Below, piece by piece: positions 1 through 8,009 of a stretch of 36,042 bases of DNA. The stretch lies in the NCBI GenBank assembly GCA_029239975.1, contig JARBTX010000037.1, positions 1 through 36,042 of the forward strand, read 5' to 3'. The notes below the pieces were generated by a model. That model made no database searches. It saw only the letters and a program-made list of their open reading frames with translations, and had not been told where the DNA came from. Positions within the stretch are counted from its first letter, which is position 1; every line of letters starts with the position of its first letter. The translations under genes were made by a program, and so were the position numbers. This stretch comes from Anaerocolumna sp. (lineage in GTDB: Bacteria > Bacillota > Clostridia > Lachnospirales > Lachnospiraceae).

Positions 1-7
1 GATTCAA

Positions 8-193
8 TTATTCAATTACTTTAATTGGACACCAATATGGTTTTATATCTGGATTGCTATTTAGCATTGATGCCATTGTTGCCACACAATACGGTTCATC
101 GTCTATAAATAAATCACTATCAATTGCAATCTGACGAAAACGGCAAGTTCCACAACTTTCAGGAACATTTAATTCAATAAATCCTTTTTTCAT
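8..193 (-). CDS. Small cysteine-containing phage protein (61 aa)
   Basis: Product has a CGTC pair near residue 14, a later YC and a terminal WCPI motif. This arrangement is seen in many small hypothetical proteins of Clostridia phages and mobile elements and suggests a single metal site; the function is unknown. The start is supported by a GGGG ribosome site about 7 nt before the ATG. It is the last of a minus-strand run of small genes (665 to 8) that probably share a transcript. Family resemblance is from memory only. Confidence 0.75.
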   Translation of the reverse strand: MKKGFIELNVPESCGTCRFRQIAIDSDLFIDDEPYCVATMASMLNSNPDIKPYWCPIKVIE

Positions 194-225
194 AAAATTT
201 CCCCTTTCAAATTCAATAACAACAA

Positions 226-441
226 TTATCTTAAATTGTATTCTTTTTCATATTGTTTTTTAATGTTTAGTGCTTCTGGTTTCGAGTAAACATAATTTGC
301 ACCAGATGTAATTTGGTTCCCGTATTTATCCATGAGTTGTACAACCCAGTTTCTTGAATGTCTATCATACCAAATATCTACATGATGAGGAACAAATTGA
401 CTATCTGGTAATGGTTGTTGATTTTTAATCTCAATTTTCAT
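226..441 (-). CDS. Hypothetical protein (71 aa)
   Basis: Not recognised. A small soluble protein with a Tyr/Trp-rich central part (YDRHSRNWVVQL) and a charged C-terminal helix. A good ribosome site (GGAGGG, 7 nt upstream on the minus strand) supports the ATG. It lies between two other small minus-strand genes with short gaps, so it is probably co-transcribed with them. Confidence 0.7.
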   Translation of the reverse strand: MKIEIKNQQPLPDSQFVPHHVDIWYDRHSRNWVVQLMDKYGNQITSGANYVYSKPEALNIKKQYEKEYNLR

Positions 442-488
442 TTCTTATTCCCTCCATATTATGATAAAATGTTAGTTTGATAATGATA

Positions 489-665
489 TTATAAATACTT
501 GCTTATATCAATAGTATCGGATATATCGGATAATTTTGAATTAAGTACATTTTCAATTTCTTCTTGGATGTTTACTGAATAAGCTAAGGATTTGAATACT
601 TCTGTACATTCTGCTATAATTTCGTTTTGTGTTTCGTCTGGTAACTGACAAACATATTTACTCAT
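489..665 (-). CDS. Small acidic hypothetical protein (58 aa)
   Basis: A 59-codon open frame from ATG at 665 to TAA at 489, preceded on the minus strand by a strong GGAGG ribosome site 6 nt upstream. The product begins MSKYVCQLPDETQ, is rich in Glu, Asp, Ile and Ser, and looks mostly helical. No family is recognised. Codon use and the ribosome site match its neighbours, so I consider it real although it is short. Confidence 0.7.
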   Translation of the reverse strand: MSKYVCQLPDETQNEIIAECTEVFKSLAYSVNIQEEIENVLNSKLSDISDTIDISKYL

Positions 666-947
666 GTGATAACCTCCTGATTGATTATTATTTTAATGGT
701 TAATAGTTACAATGTAAATATCTATACTAGCAATCTTTCATAATGCATTCAATTATAATAATTATTGCAATCCATAATATAAACTTTATTATTACAAAGT
801 CCCTCACGTTTTACGGATTAGGCAAGTTATAATTTTTATTAATATATCGTATTTGCTTATTATAATGTATACTGCTTTGCTAGTTATATATGATGATGCT
901 ATATAACAATTCCTAGTATAGGATTAACATTGTATTACTACGTGAAT
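666..947 (-). other. AT-rich leader region without a gene
   Basis: About 280 nt between the parS site and the first gene of the 665-to-8 minus-strand run. It is very AT-rich with several short hairpins but no open frame with a ribosome site on either strand. It most likely is the 5' leader of the minus-strand transcript. A compact palindrome ATTCCTAGTATAGGATTA (909-926) resembles the half-sites of the array at 2020-2363. Confidence 0.4.
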
Positions 948-963
948 TGTTTCACGTGAAACA
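948..963. promoter_or_regulatory. parS: parS site (host ParB/Spo0J binding sequence), perfect 16-bp palindrome
   Basis: The sequence TGTTTCACGTGAAACA is the exact 16-bp parS palindrome bound by chromosomal ParB (Spo0J) across most bacteria; it is not the Noc site, which differs at the centre. No ParA/ParB gene is visible in the window, where segregation genes are of the ParM/ParR type. It sits between the minus-strand terminator (991-1016) with its adjacent AATATATTAAACA-type motif and the leader of the small minus-strand genes. Either a ParB is encoded outside the window or the element borrows host ParB. Confidence 0.85.
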
Positions 964-964
964 T

Positions 965-977
965 TGTTTAATATAAT
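965..977 (-). promoter_or_regulatory. Candidate phage promoter motif (ATTATATTAAACA)
   Basis: Minus-strand copy of the recurrent intergenic 13-mer. It lies directly downstream (in minus-strand sense) of the terminator 991-1016 and upstream of the 665-to-8 genes, the position expected of a promoter. Function is inferred from recurrence and placement. Confidence 0.5.
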
Positions 978-990
978 ATGTTATTACAAT

Positions 991-1016
991 AAAAAAAGCA
1001 ATCTTGAATGATTGCT
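991..1016 (-). terminator. Intrinsic terminator
   Basis: Read on the minus strand: stem AGCAATC / GATTGCT with a 6-nt loop, followed by seven T. It would end the transcript of the 1342-1668 gene before the parS region. Confidence 0.75.
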
Positions 1017-1341
1017 AGAGTAGAATAGATATATGAGATTGAATTAGAATGACTGGATAATATCGGTTAGTTGGATAATACTGCTTCTATTGTATCCATT
1101 GTAAGCATATGGAATAGTCTTATATTTTTATGGATTGGTTACCATTCGGAAAAACTATTAAAACGACAAGCATTTGACAAGTGGTATGCTCAAACCGTGG
1201 AATTGTGAAGTTGTCAATGTGCTAGTGCCTAGTTGCTAGTTAGGACTTATTGCAGTAGGTTACTTATTACTAATGGACTGTTTAGGAGTTGCACCTATTA
1301 TGTGAGGCTATGCAGTCCGTGTTATGTTTAATATGTTCTGT
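1017..1341 (-). other. Noncoding 3' region with possible RNA hairpin
   Basis: No gene is supported here. It includes GGACTG (1275-1280) pairing with CAGTCC (1313-1318), enclosing shorter complementary pieces, and a minus-strand AACATATTAAACA motif at 1325-1337 just after the stop of the 1342-1668 gene. A small structured RNA is possible but not demonstrated. Confidence 0.3.
1325..1337 (-). promoter_or_regulatory. Candidate phage promoter motif (AACATATTAAACA)
   Basis: A second minus-strand copy of the recurrent motif, immediately downstream of the 1342-1668 stop codon. If functional it would transcribe the 1017-1320 region, which has no protein gene. Confidence 0.4.
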
Positions 1342-1668
1342 TTATAACTGTTTGCTAATCTCTTTTACAAGTTTGTCAAAGTTTCTAATTACTGCATAAT
1401 GTAAATCGGCAGTTCCGATATAGGAGATACAATCATCATAATTTACTGCCATTCCATTGAGTAAAGCATATTCTGGAAAACTGATTTCATATACCTGATT
1501 GCTTGAATCTGTGAAACATTCGTGTTTTGCATCATATTCCATTGTGTCACAGTAACGGTTAACGATTGCATCATATAGGCTTACAAGTACCATTTCATAA
1601 CCTTTACAATATCTATAGTTTTCTGATTTTCTCATTGCTTCGATTTTCTTAATGGTTGCTATTGTCAT
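1342..1668 (-). CDS. Hypothetical protein (108 aa)
   Basis: Not recognised. A soluble mixed alpha/beta protein with a basic N-terminal helix (residues 1-20) and five cysteines without a clear metal-binding pattern. An AGAGAGGT ribosome site about 6 nt before the ATG supports the start. It stands apart from the other minus-strand genes, with its own terminator at 991-1016. A long gene-free region lies upstream, so its promoter should lie at about 1690-1800. Confidence 0.65.
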   Translation of the reverse strand: MTIATIKKIEAMRKSENYRYCKGYEMVLVSLYDAIVNRYCDTMEYDAKHECFTDSSNQVYEISFPEYALLNGMAVNYDDCISYIGTADLHYAVIRNFDKLVKEISKQL

Positions 1669-2019
1669 GATGTGACCTCTCTTTCATTTCTTATCTTGAA
1701 TTCATTATAACATACTATATGAAACATTAATATTGACATAATGACGAAAATATATGAGTATTATATACAACATGCACAAAGATTTAGCAGCAATTAGGTA
1801 CTAGATGTAGTATGATTGATCCATATTAAGTGATAATATATACTATATATAGTATGCTTGTATGACCTCGTATAAGGCGATTCTAGGCAGTTTTGGTGTA
1901 GATGATGAATAGTAAGGCTTATTGATTATGAAAGGATTCGACATATTTTGGAAAGACAAAGTGATAGAATTGTACGTCACGGAAAGACTTGATTGAATGG
2001 GATAGACTTGCGGAATTTA

Positions 2020-2363
2020 TATCCTAGTTGATTAGTATGAATTAAATTGATTTATATCCTACTATTTTAGTGTGAATAAGATTGTACCAGTAAAACCGGA
2101 TTTTAATTCCTAGTAAATTAGTATGAATTATATTCTGATCAGAAGTTATATCCTAGTAAGTTGATAGGAATTAACCAATAAGTACAATCCATATAATTCC
2201 TACTATTATAGTATGATATAGAGTCTGGTGTATATTATATTTCCTAGTAACTAAGTATGAATTAATAGTGTGATAGTCAGAATTTATATTTATACATGAC
2301 ATCGTATATTATGCATATTGATTTATTTATACAATACAATTCCTACTAATTTAGTATGGATTA
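2020..2363. repeat. Array of seven 25-bp imperfect palindromic repeats (iteron/centromere-like)
   Basis: Seven related 25-bp units start at about 2020, 2055, 2106, 2149, 2196, 2240 and 2339. Each combines a left half-site close to TTCCTA(G/C)TAA with a right half-site close to TTAGTATGAATTA, so each is a diverged palindrome. Spacings run 35-51 bp, with one double-length gap (99 bp) before the last unit. No open reading frames overlap. Such arrays serve as replication-initiator iterons or partition centromeres. ParR and Rep are both encoded downstream, but the match to either is inference. Confidence 0.75.
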
Positions 2364-2399
2364 AAACTTATCAGTCCGAACCTTTGTAGCCATAGCTAC

Positions 2400-3850
2400 A
2401 TTGTATCATCAGCTACAATACTTCACTATAATAAAGTATAACATCATTCTGCCTTAATCCACTGTCAAGTAAATAACTTTACAAATAAGATAAAAGCACA
2501 TAATGACTAATTGAAGCCTTAAAGCCTATAATACTATACTATTCTATGATATTCATATATGCCTATAGTGGGGGTATCTTTACATTTATGGATCAATCGG
2601 CAGCCACCGGAAAGAGCCTATCTGATGTTTATCCATCTGGCAATCAGAATCCAGCTCCGAAGTACCCATAATCCACCCAATTTATCTTCGGTACTCACTT
2701 CGGTAGAATCCCCAATAATCAACCACTCCAGCCATTTTAACTATGTATAATTATTCAATATTATCCCCAATTATCCCACTCGAATCCCTCAACCTGTTGA
2801 TTCTCCTACATCCAGTCGAAGTTTACCCATTTTCACCAGAATCACCATAATAGTCATCCAAATCTCCATCAACCAATCCATCTCAAATTACCCTCAATCC
2901 CTTATATATCAACCACTTTAGCTAATAACCAATCATCCACTATCGAAGTTGATCATAATCAGCACATAAATTTATATCTATCGTACCCGTACGGGGTTAT
3001 ATTTTACATCCTAAATTAATCATCGCTCTCCCATCTCCCATCCCCACCTAAACTCCAAAATTATTAATCTTAATTTGCCTTATATTAATCTTATATAGCC
3101 ACTAAACTACCTCAGACGATAATTAATATACCTAACCACTAAAGTAGCCTTAAAACGTTCACTACAAAATATAATTTTACTTTATCAATATTCCATCCTG
3201 ATCAACTCAAAAAAATTTAATTAACTCAGCCTCTTAACCAACAATATTAAACTTACTATTACAATCAACTCCAAAAATTATAATTACCAATATCACTACG
3301 CTTTCTACAAGCTCTCTACAGCCATTTAAACTATCAATAGGATAACTAATATACCTAGCATACTAAACTCGCTCCTAGAGGCTCAAATATTTAATAAATT
3401 CAAATCACTTCCATTAAATAAAAATTTATCCATATCTACCATCAAAACTCACATCTTATAACTCAATCCTTAATCCTCACCTAAATCAATCTAATATCAA
3501 ACCTACTACGCTCTCTAATCAACTGCTACAGCCTCAATAACCACTCAGACGTAATAATCCTTACCTAACATATTAAACTGCCTTAAAATGACCTCTACAG
3601 AATACTTTTTTAATTTCCATAATTTACATACATAATTACATCTCAATCTACACACACTATCTATATACAGAAGTGAAATAAATTATAATTATCTCTCAGC
3701 TTTATTACACTCGTCGTCGGGGTAATAGATAGATAAATACAAAAAAATAGAGAGAGATGAGGGGAAGGGAAATAAATGACCTTTAAGGATACTAACTATA
3801 TAAATATTTCATACATATACTAGGTTTCAGCAGTTAAGACAACCAATCTG
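2400..3850. other. Long gene-free, C-rich/G-poor stretch
   Basis: No convincing gene on either strand. The plus strand is strongly depleted of G relative to C from about 2500 to 3650, whereas 1880-2370 has more G than C, so the skew flips just after the repeat array. It contains three long degenerate repeats. Possible roles are a long noncoding transcript read from the minus strand, a transfer/replication origin, or a centromere. Confidence 0.5.
3098..3612. repeat. Three degenerate ~80-nt repeats spaced ~210-223 nt
   Basis: Copies begin near 3098, 3321 and 3531, each starting with GCC and sharing blocks in the same order: CTCAGACG(A)TAAT (copies 1 and 3), AATATACCTA or a variant (all), an A-rich CTAAA segment, GCCTTAAAA (copies 1 and 3) and TCACTACA/TCTACAGAATA ends. 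Copies 2 and 3 also share ACTACGCT and CTCTCTA upstream. A fourth partial copy may start near 2731. Identity is loose, so a structured RNA or spaced protein-binding region is possible. Confidence 0.45.
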
Positions 3851-3851
3851 T

Positions 3852-4355
3852 TTATAATCCTATTTTACCGCTATTAGATACATTTCTGGAAGTCCTATAA
3901 ATATACTCTACTAGTCCACTTACTCGGACAACACTTCTTCCACTTATACCATTGTCCCTGACGAAAACTATAATACTATGCACACTATAACCCCCGTAAT
4001 ATCTCCTTACAACTTTACAGTGGTAGTTATTCTGCTTAAATGGATTCCTTACATACTTCCCACTTTCTAGTTGCCAATAATCATTTTCCTTATTACAGTC
4101 CAGAATCCTACCCCACAGCTTAGTTTCAATCACAAACACAATCTTCAGCTCATGATTAATCACAAGATGATCAATCTGTACTTGTCCAAAGTGAACATCA
4201 TGTTCTACTACGTAACTATCATCTAATTCAGCCAATCTCTTAGCAACTATACTTTCCCCTTTATCTCCCACCTTCTTACTAGCCTTATATTTTTTATTTT
4301 CCTCACTATAAATAACCACAGCCAATATAATAAGCATTACTGCATACCATCCCAT
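3852..4355 (-). CDS. NERD-domain protein with N-terminal membrane segment (167 aa)
   Basis: Residues 2-16 form a hydrophobic helix (MGWYAVMLIILAVVIY), followed by a NERD (nuclease-related) domain. The recognisable pieces are GDKGESIVAKRL, then QVQIDHLVI, VFVIETKLWGRI and NPFKQNNYHC, including the DH and ETK positions that form the restriction-like active site of the family. The start is placed at ATG 4355 because GAGGTG lies 7 nt upstream; an upstream in-frame GTG at 4412 has no ribosome site. NERD proteins occur on plasmids and in DNA-processing or defence contexts; the exact role is unknown. It is transcribed divergently from the ParMR genes. Confidence 0.8.
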   Translation of the reverse strand: MGWYAVMLIILAVVIYSEENKKYKASKKVGDKGESIVAKRLAELDDSYVVEHDVHFGQVQIDHLVINHELKIVFVIETKLWGRILDCNKENDYWQLESGKYVRNPFKQNNYHCKVVRRYYGGYSVHSIIVFVRDNGISGRSVVRVSGLVEYIYRTSRNVSNSGKIGL

Positions 4356-4428
4356 AGAATTCACCTCAGTATTAGAATAACCACCGGAGCTTAATATAAT
4401 ACAAGTAGCCACAATATTTTCATGTAAA

Positions 4429-4500
4429 TTACCGTAAATACAGGTAACTTTTTCGATTTATCCGCATAACTTATAGTAATTAACCATAAATTTACCTGTA
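4429..4500. promoter_or_regulatory. ParR operator / parC-like site
   Basis: The intergenic region before parM has TTACCGTA (4429-4436), TACAGGTAA (4439-4447) and TTACCTGTA (4492-4500): related half-sites in both orientations flanking the likely parM promoter. In ParMRC plasmids ParR binds repeats in the promoter region, so these are natural ParR sites, though fewer copies are seen than in classical parC. Confidence 0.5.
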
Positions 4501-4517
4501 ATTACAAGGAGGATAAT

Positions 4518-5429
4518 ATGAGCGCAATAAAAGGTTTGGATCATGGATACCTTTACACCAAGGATGATGAGAAGCGAATATTCCGGTCAGCCTATACTAA
4601 GTCTGGAGTTGCAATGGGTAGTTCCGCATTTATTACGATTGATGGAATGGATTATTCGGTTGGAGCAGGTGACAGAAATATTCAATTTGACAAGAGTGAT
4701 AGCGAAATGAATAAAGTAACAACACTGACTAACTTAGCATTAACCGGATCGGACGATTATTATCTTGTAGTAGGATTACCAATTGGTCAATATAAAACAC
4801 AGAAGGATAAATTCAAGAAGATGATACTTGCCTATAATGAAAGTGAGGTCATATTTAAAGGTCAGGAATTCAAGTTTCAAATTAATGATGTATTAGTTAT
4901 GCCACAGGGAATAGGTGCCTTACTTAGCCTACCAGACATCTCAGGCAATGTAATCATCTTCGACTTTGGTGGACTTACAATTGACTTAGCTTACTTGGAA
5001 ATCCTATACGGTAATCCAATCCTGCATAAGTATGATACTTGGACGCAAGGTGTACAAAAAATCTATTCTAAGATTATCAATCAAGTCAACGAGAAATATA
5101 ATCTCACACTTGATATTCAGTATGCAGAAAATATACTGGTCAACGGACTTGCCATTAATGGTGAAAAAGTATCTACCGACTTTCTACTAACTACACTTAA
5201 GCAATACTTAGAGCCTATACTCAAAGAATTTCAACTTAATTATCCAGCACTAACAACACAGATATATTTATGTGGTGGCAGCGCAATAGTCTTCTACGAT
5301 TTATTTAAACTCTACTATCCTTCCGTTAAGTTAATGCCTAATGCACAATTTGCGAATGCAATAGGATATGGGAAAATTGGTATACAAAAGTTTGGTTCAT
5401 TACTTCAGCATAACAATTACAGGAGGTAG
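4518..5429 (+). CDS. parM: ParM/StbA-type actin-like segregation ATPase
   Basis: A 303-residue actin-fold protein. The phosphate-1 loop is GLDHGY (6-11), the phosphate-2 loop DFGGLTID (149-156) and the adenosine motif LCGGSA (251-256); VGLPIGQYK (85-93) is also typical of ParM-like proteins. It would polymerise into filaments that push plasmid copies apart when attached through ParR to a centromere. A strong AAGGAGG site lies 5 nt before the ATG. The next gene, 2 nt downstream, is the probable ParR. This is strong evidence that the element is maintained extrachromosomally. Confidence 0.88.
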   Translation: MSAIKGLDHGYLYTKDDEKRIFRSAYTKSGVAMGSSAFITIDGMDYSVGAGDRNIQFDKSDSEMNKVTTLTNLALTGSDDYYLVVGLPIGQYKTQKDKFKKMILAYNESEVIFKGQEFKFQINDVLVMPQGIGALLSLPDISGNVIIFDFGGLTIDLAYLEILYGNPILHKYDTWTQGVQKIYSKIINQVNEKYNLTLDIQYAENILVNGLAINGEKVSTDFLLTTLKQYLEPILKEFQLNYPALTTQIYLCGGSAIVFYDLFKLYYPSVKLMPNAQFANAIGYGKIGIQKFGSLLQHNNYRR

Positions 5430-5431
5430 TT

Positions 5432-5692
5432 ATGAGTGACAAAAATAGATTACCATCTGATGAAGTAACTTTTGGTAAAGATGAGTTGGACTTATACTAT
5501 AAAATACAAAAGAGATGCAAAGACAATTATGAATCCAAAGCTAAATTTTACAAGAAAGCAGTATTAGAAAAGCTAGAACGTGAAAGTAATCCGTTATCTC
5601 ATAACACTTATCCGCAACCAATGAAGACAGAAAGCTATTTACCGATTAATCAGGATGGCTTAAATAATATGTTGGATGGATTTATATCATGA
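5432..5692 (+). CDS. Probable ParR-type centromere-binding adaptor (86 aa)
   Basis: A small, charged, mainly helical protein. The assignment rests on position: it starts 2 nt after parM, is of the usual ParR length and has an N-terminal region compatible with a ribbon-helix-helix fold (KDELDLYYKIQKRCKDN). The C-terminal tail (about 55-86) is Pro/Asn-rich and could be the segment that contacts ParM filament ends. ParR proteins diverge too much for a motif-based call. Its end overlaps the FtsK-like gene by 4 nt. Confidence 0.6.
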   Translation: MSDKNRLPSDEVTFGKDELDLYYKIQKRCKDNYESKAKFYKKAVLEKLERESNPLSHNTYPQPMKTESYLPINQDGLNNMLDGFIS

Positions 5693-6921
5693 AGGAAGTT
5701 AAAGACTCTCGTATGTTATTAGTGGAAACAAGTATCTACTCATTTATTACTGGATTTGGTACAGAGTTAATTGATCCATCACTCTCACCATTATGCAAAT
5801 TACTAAAAATAGTCGGAGTACTCGGAATAACATACTATGCTTATACTTGGAGCAAATTTGACCTACTATTCAAAAATCTGAAGTTAGGAGTAAGCACAGC
5901 ATATCCCATTATCAAAGGTAAGGAGAAAACTGAGTATAGTGATATATACCGATTTACTTTACCAAAGGGAATATGTCTGCAAGACTTTCTTGACAAACAA
6001 GAAGCAATTGAAAACTCATTAGGTCGGGAAGTCGATATTAAATACACCTATAAGACAATACAGATTGAGGTATATAAGGAGAATCAGAAAACACATTATG
6101 ATTATGAGCCAACAAAAATATCTGGTGATGTTCCAATTATTATAGGATATAGCAGACGTGGCGAGTTAGTTTCATGTGATTTATCAAGTGGAGAACCTCA
6201 TGTGTTAATAGCCGGAGAAACAGGTAGCGGTAAATCAACCACACTTAGATCAATCATCTGCAATTTAATATTAATGTCTAAGGTTAGATTACATCTAGTA
6301 GATTTGAAGAATGGTGCAGAATTAGGTTTATTCAGAAAGTGTAGTAACGTTGATAGTTTCTGTAGAAATATGAAACAGGCAAAAGATTTATTGATGCAAC
6401 TAAGTATCGAAACAGACAGACGATATGATATGTTTTATGAAAAAGATGTTAAGGATATCAAAGACTACAACAAGAAATATAAGACAAAAATGTTAGATTA
6501 TCAGATACTTATTATAGATGAGTTTGCAGATTTGCATAGTGATAAGGAATGCATGTCGATATTAAAAGAATTAGCAAGAAAATCAAGAGCATGTGGAATA
6601 CATCTTATTATTAGTACTCAACGTCCTTCGGCAACCGTAATAGACGGTGATATCAAAGCAAATATAACAAACTCATTGGGATTAAAAACTATTAACGGTA
6701 CTAATAGTAGCATTGTTATTGATGAAACAGGATTAGAAAAACTAAGAGGTGATGGACATGGTAAATTTAAACGTGGAGGTAAAATAATAGAAATACAGTG
6801 TCCATATTTGGATGTTAATCGTTGCAGAGAATTAATTAAGCAAACTTATGTTGAAAAGGATGTTCAAAAATCTAAGCAACCAACACAAGAAGATTTACTA
6901 AATGCAATCGAGAATATGTAG
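5689..6921 (+). CDS. FtsK/SpoIIIE-type DNA translocase (TcpA/Tn916 Orf21-like, 410 aa)
   Basis: A hydrophobic N-terminal segment (about 33-53) is followed by a RecA-fold motor with Walker A GETGSGKST (176-184), Walker B ILIIDE (273-278) and a conserved ISTQRPSATVIDGDIKANI region. This matches FtsK/HerA motors of Gram-positive conjugative elements and large plasmids, which move double-stranded DNA. It overlaps the ParR-like gene (start ATG within its stop) and is followed by a replication-relaxation gene, a pairing seen on Tn916-family elements and Firmicutes plasmids. No relaxase or mating-pore genes are visible, so a replication or segregation role is as likely as transfer. Confidence 0.85.
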   Translation: MKEVKDSRMLLVETSIYSFITGFGTELIDPSLSPLCKLLKIVGVLGITYYAYTWSKFDLLFKNLKLGVSTAYPIIKGKEKTEYSDIYRFTLPKGICLQDFLDKQEAIENSLGREVDIKYTYKTIQIEVYKENQKTHYDYEPTKISGDVPIIIGYSRRGELVSCDLSSGEPHVLIAGETGSGKSTTLRSIICNLILMSKVRLHLVDLKNGAELGLFRKCSNVDSFCRNMKQAKDLLMQLSIETDRRYDMFYEKDVKDIKDYNKKYKTKMLDYQILIIDEFADLHSDKECMSILKELARKSRACGIHLIISTQRPSATVIDGDIKANITNSLGLKTINGTNSSIVIDETGLEKLRGDGHGKFKRGGKIIEIQCPYLDVNRCRELIKQTYVEKDVQKSKQPTQEDLLNAIENM

Positions 6922-6979
6922 TTTAGATGGTGAATAGAATGCTATTAGAACCCTATTAGAAGGTGGTGATTATGTAACG

Positions 6980-7531
6980 ATGATGACAACCAGAGATTAT
7001 CAGATAGTAAACTTCATTACAGATTTCAAAGTTGCAACTACATCTACTATAGCTGAAGTATTCTTCCCTAGTATATATGCTTGCTATAAGCGACTAGCAG
7101 TAATGTACGATGAGAATGTAATTAAACGCACTAGAGACTTTGTATCACAAGAATATATCTACCACGTTAAGAAGACTCCACCTAAACAATTAAAACACAG
7201 CTTACTGGTAACAGATTTTTATCGTGAGCTGCACAAAAAAGCTGAAATACTCAACTTCAAGATAGAGCCTGTATATGGAGACATACGTCCTGATGCAATA
7301 TTCGGATATAAGTCACATGGAATGATATATATGGGATTATTAGAGGTGGAAATAAGTCATAAAGGATTTAACTCAAATAAGTATGAGAAGTTTTATATAA
7401 GCGACAATTATAAGAACCACTACCCTATTATGCCGACAGTATTTATAGTGGGGGATAATGTTAAGCTGCCGGATAAGTGTAATGTAAAGTATAAGGTGAT
7501 CAAGACTGACTTTAGCAATTTCAAATTGTAA
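6980..7531 (+). CDS. Replication-relaxation family winged-helix protein (183 aa)
   Basis: The N-terminal winged helix (about 1-65; TTRDYQIVNFITDFKVATTS onward, with FFPSIYACYKRL) and the segment KQLKHSLLVTDFYREL followed by YGDIRPDAIF match the replication-relaxation family, which includes the N-terminal part of Tn916 Orf20-type initiators and plasmid proteins. These are DNA-binding proteins, often next to FtsK-like motors as here. Later GLLEVEIS resembles the restriction-like core seen in some members. A ribosome site (AAGGTGG) lies about 13 nt upstream; the second ATG at 6983 is an equally possible start. Confidence 0.75.
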   Translation: MMTTRDYQIVNFITDFKVATTSTIAEVFFPSIYACYKRLAVMYDENVIKRTRDFVSQEYIYHVKKTPPKQLKHSLLVTDFYRELHKKAEILNFKIEPVYGDIRPDAIFGYKSHGMIYMGLLEVEISHKGFNSNKYEKFYISDNYKNHYPIMPTVFIVGDNVKLPDKCNVKYKVIKTDFSNFKL

Positions 7532-7597
7532 TATGAATGTACGAGTGGGTGTAGGGAAACTTACATCCATTTTACATTGTTGAAATATTTATTAAAT

Positions 7598-7610
7598 AAT
7601 ATATTAAACA
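7598..7610 (+). promoter_or_regulatory. Candidate phage promoter motif (AATATATTAAACA)
   Basis: One of three exact copies of the 13-mer in the window, all outside genes. It lies in the 470-nt gap before rep and immediately upstream of a sigma70-type promoter. Confidence 0.5.
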
Positions 7611-7614
7611 TCAC

Positions 7615-7643
7615 TTGACAAGCAAATTATATTATGGTAGTAT
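7615..7643 (+). promoter_or_regulatory. Sigma70-type promoter for the rep transcript
   Basis: TTGACA (7615-7620), 17-bp spacer, TAGTAT (7638-7643): near-consensus -35 and -10 boxes. Transcription would cross the AT-rich and inverted-repeat region into the Rep gene. A second 13-mer variant (ACAATATAAAACA, 7684-7696) lies downstream. Confidence 0.6.
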
Positions 7644-7794
7644 TTACTTGTAGGGGTCGATGAGGTGTGAGTTAGTATTACGTACAATATAAAACAATAC
7701 ACTACGAAAACAAATTATACTAGAACGATAAATGTGAAATAAACAGAAAATTAAATTATAAGCAGAATGTGTAAGGGAGAAAAAGTAGATGAAA

Positions 7795-7985
7795 ACGATA
7801 CGATTTAGATTTATATATTATTTATATGATTCTATATTATTATAATAATGATTCTATCTTATTACGTTCATATTTGGACGTGAAAACTGTACCTGACTTT
7901 GCCATTTTGTTAGTTTAGGTACATAAAAAGTGTACCTAAAATGCGTAATGTGTTCGTTTAGGTACACAAAAACTGTACCTGCCCT
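7795..7985 (+). promoter_or_regulatory. Candidate replication origin / Rep operator: AT-rich tract plus inverted repeats
   Basis: An almost pure A+T tract (about 7800-7866) is followed by five copies of the half-site AGGTACA/TGTACCT. TTTAGGTACA and TGTACCTAAA form a perfect 10-bp inverted repeat with a 7-nt spacer (7914-7940), a second pair lies at 7957-7980, and a lone site at 7888-7894. They end 20-30 nt before the Rep start. Repeats plus an AT-rich tract next to an initiator gene is the standard plasmid-origin arrangement, and the same sites could autoregulate Rep. Function is inferred. Confidence 0.55.
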
Positions 7986-8009
7986 ACATATTCAAAAAAG
8001 GAGGTGATT

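Noticed and set aside
2020..2363. CRISPR array
   Set aside because: Repeats are diverged palindromes with irregular 10-26-nt gaps and no Cas genes; an iteron or centromere array explains them better.
2559..2750. A 63-codon plus-strand open frame in the gene-free region
   Set aside because: No ribosome site, odd composition (Pro, His, Ser rich because of C-rich DNA) and position in a repeat-containing noncoding stretch.
4356..4412. Upstream GTG start for the NERD-domain gene
   Set aside because: No ribosome site before it, and the extra 19 residues do not look like the family; ATG at 4355 has GAGGTG at ideal distance.
5841..6047. Minus-strand open frame inside the FtsK-like gene
   Set aside because: Overlaps a clear coding sequence on the plus strand and has no ribosome site.
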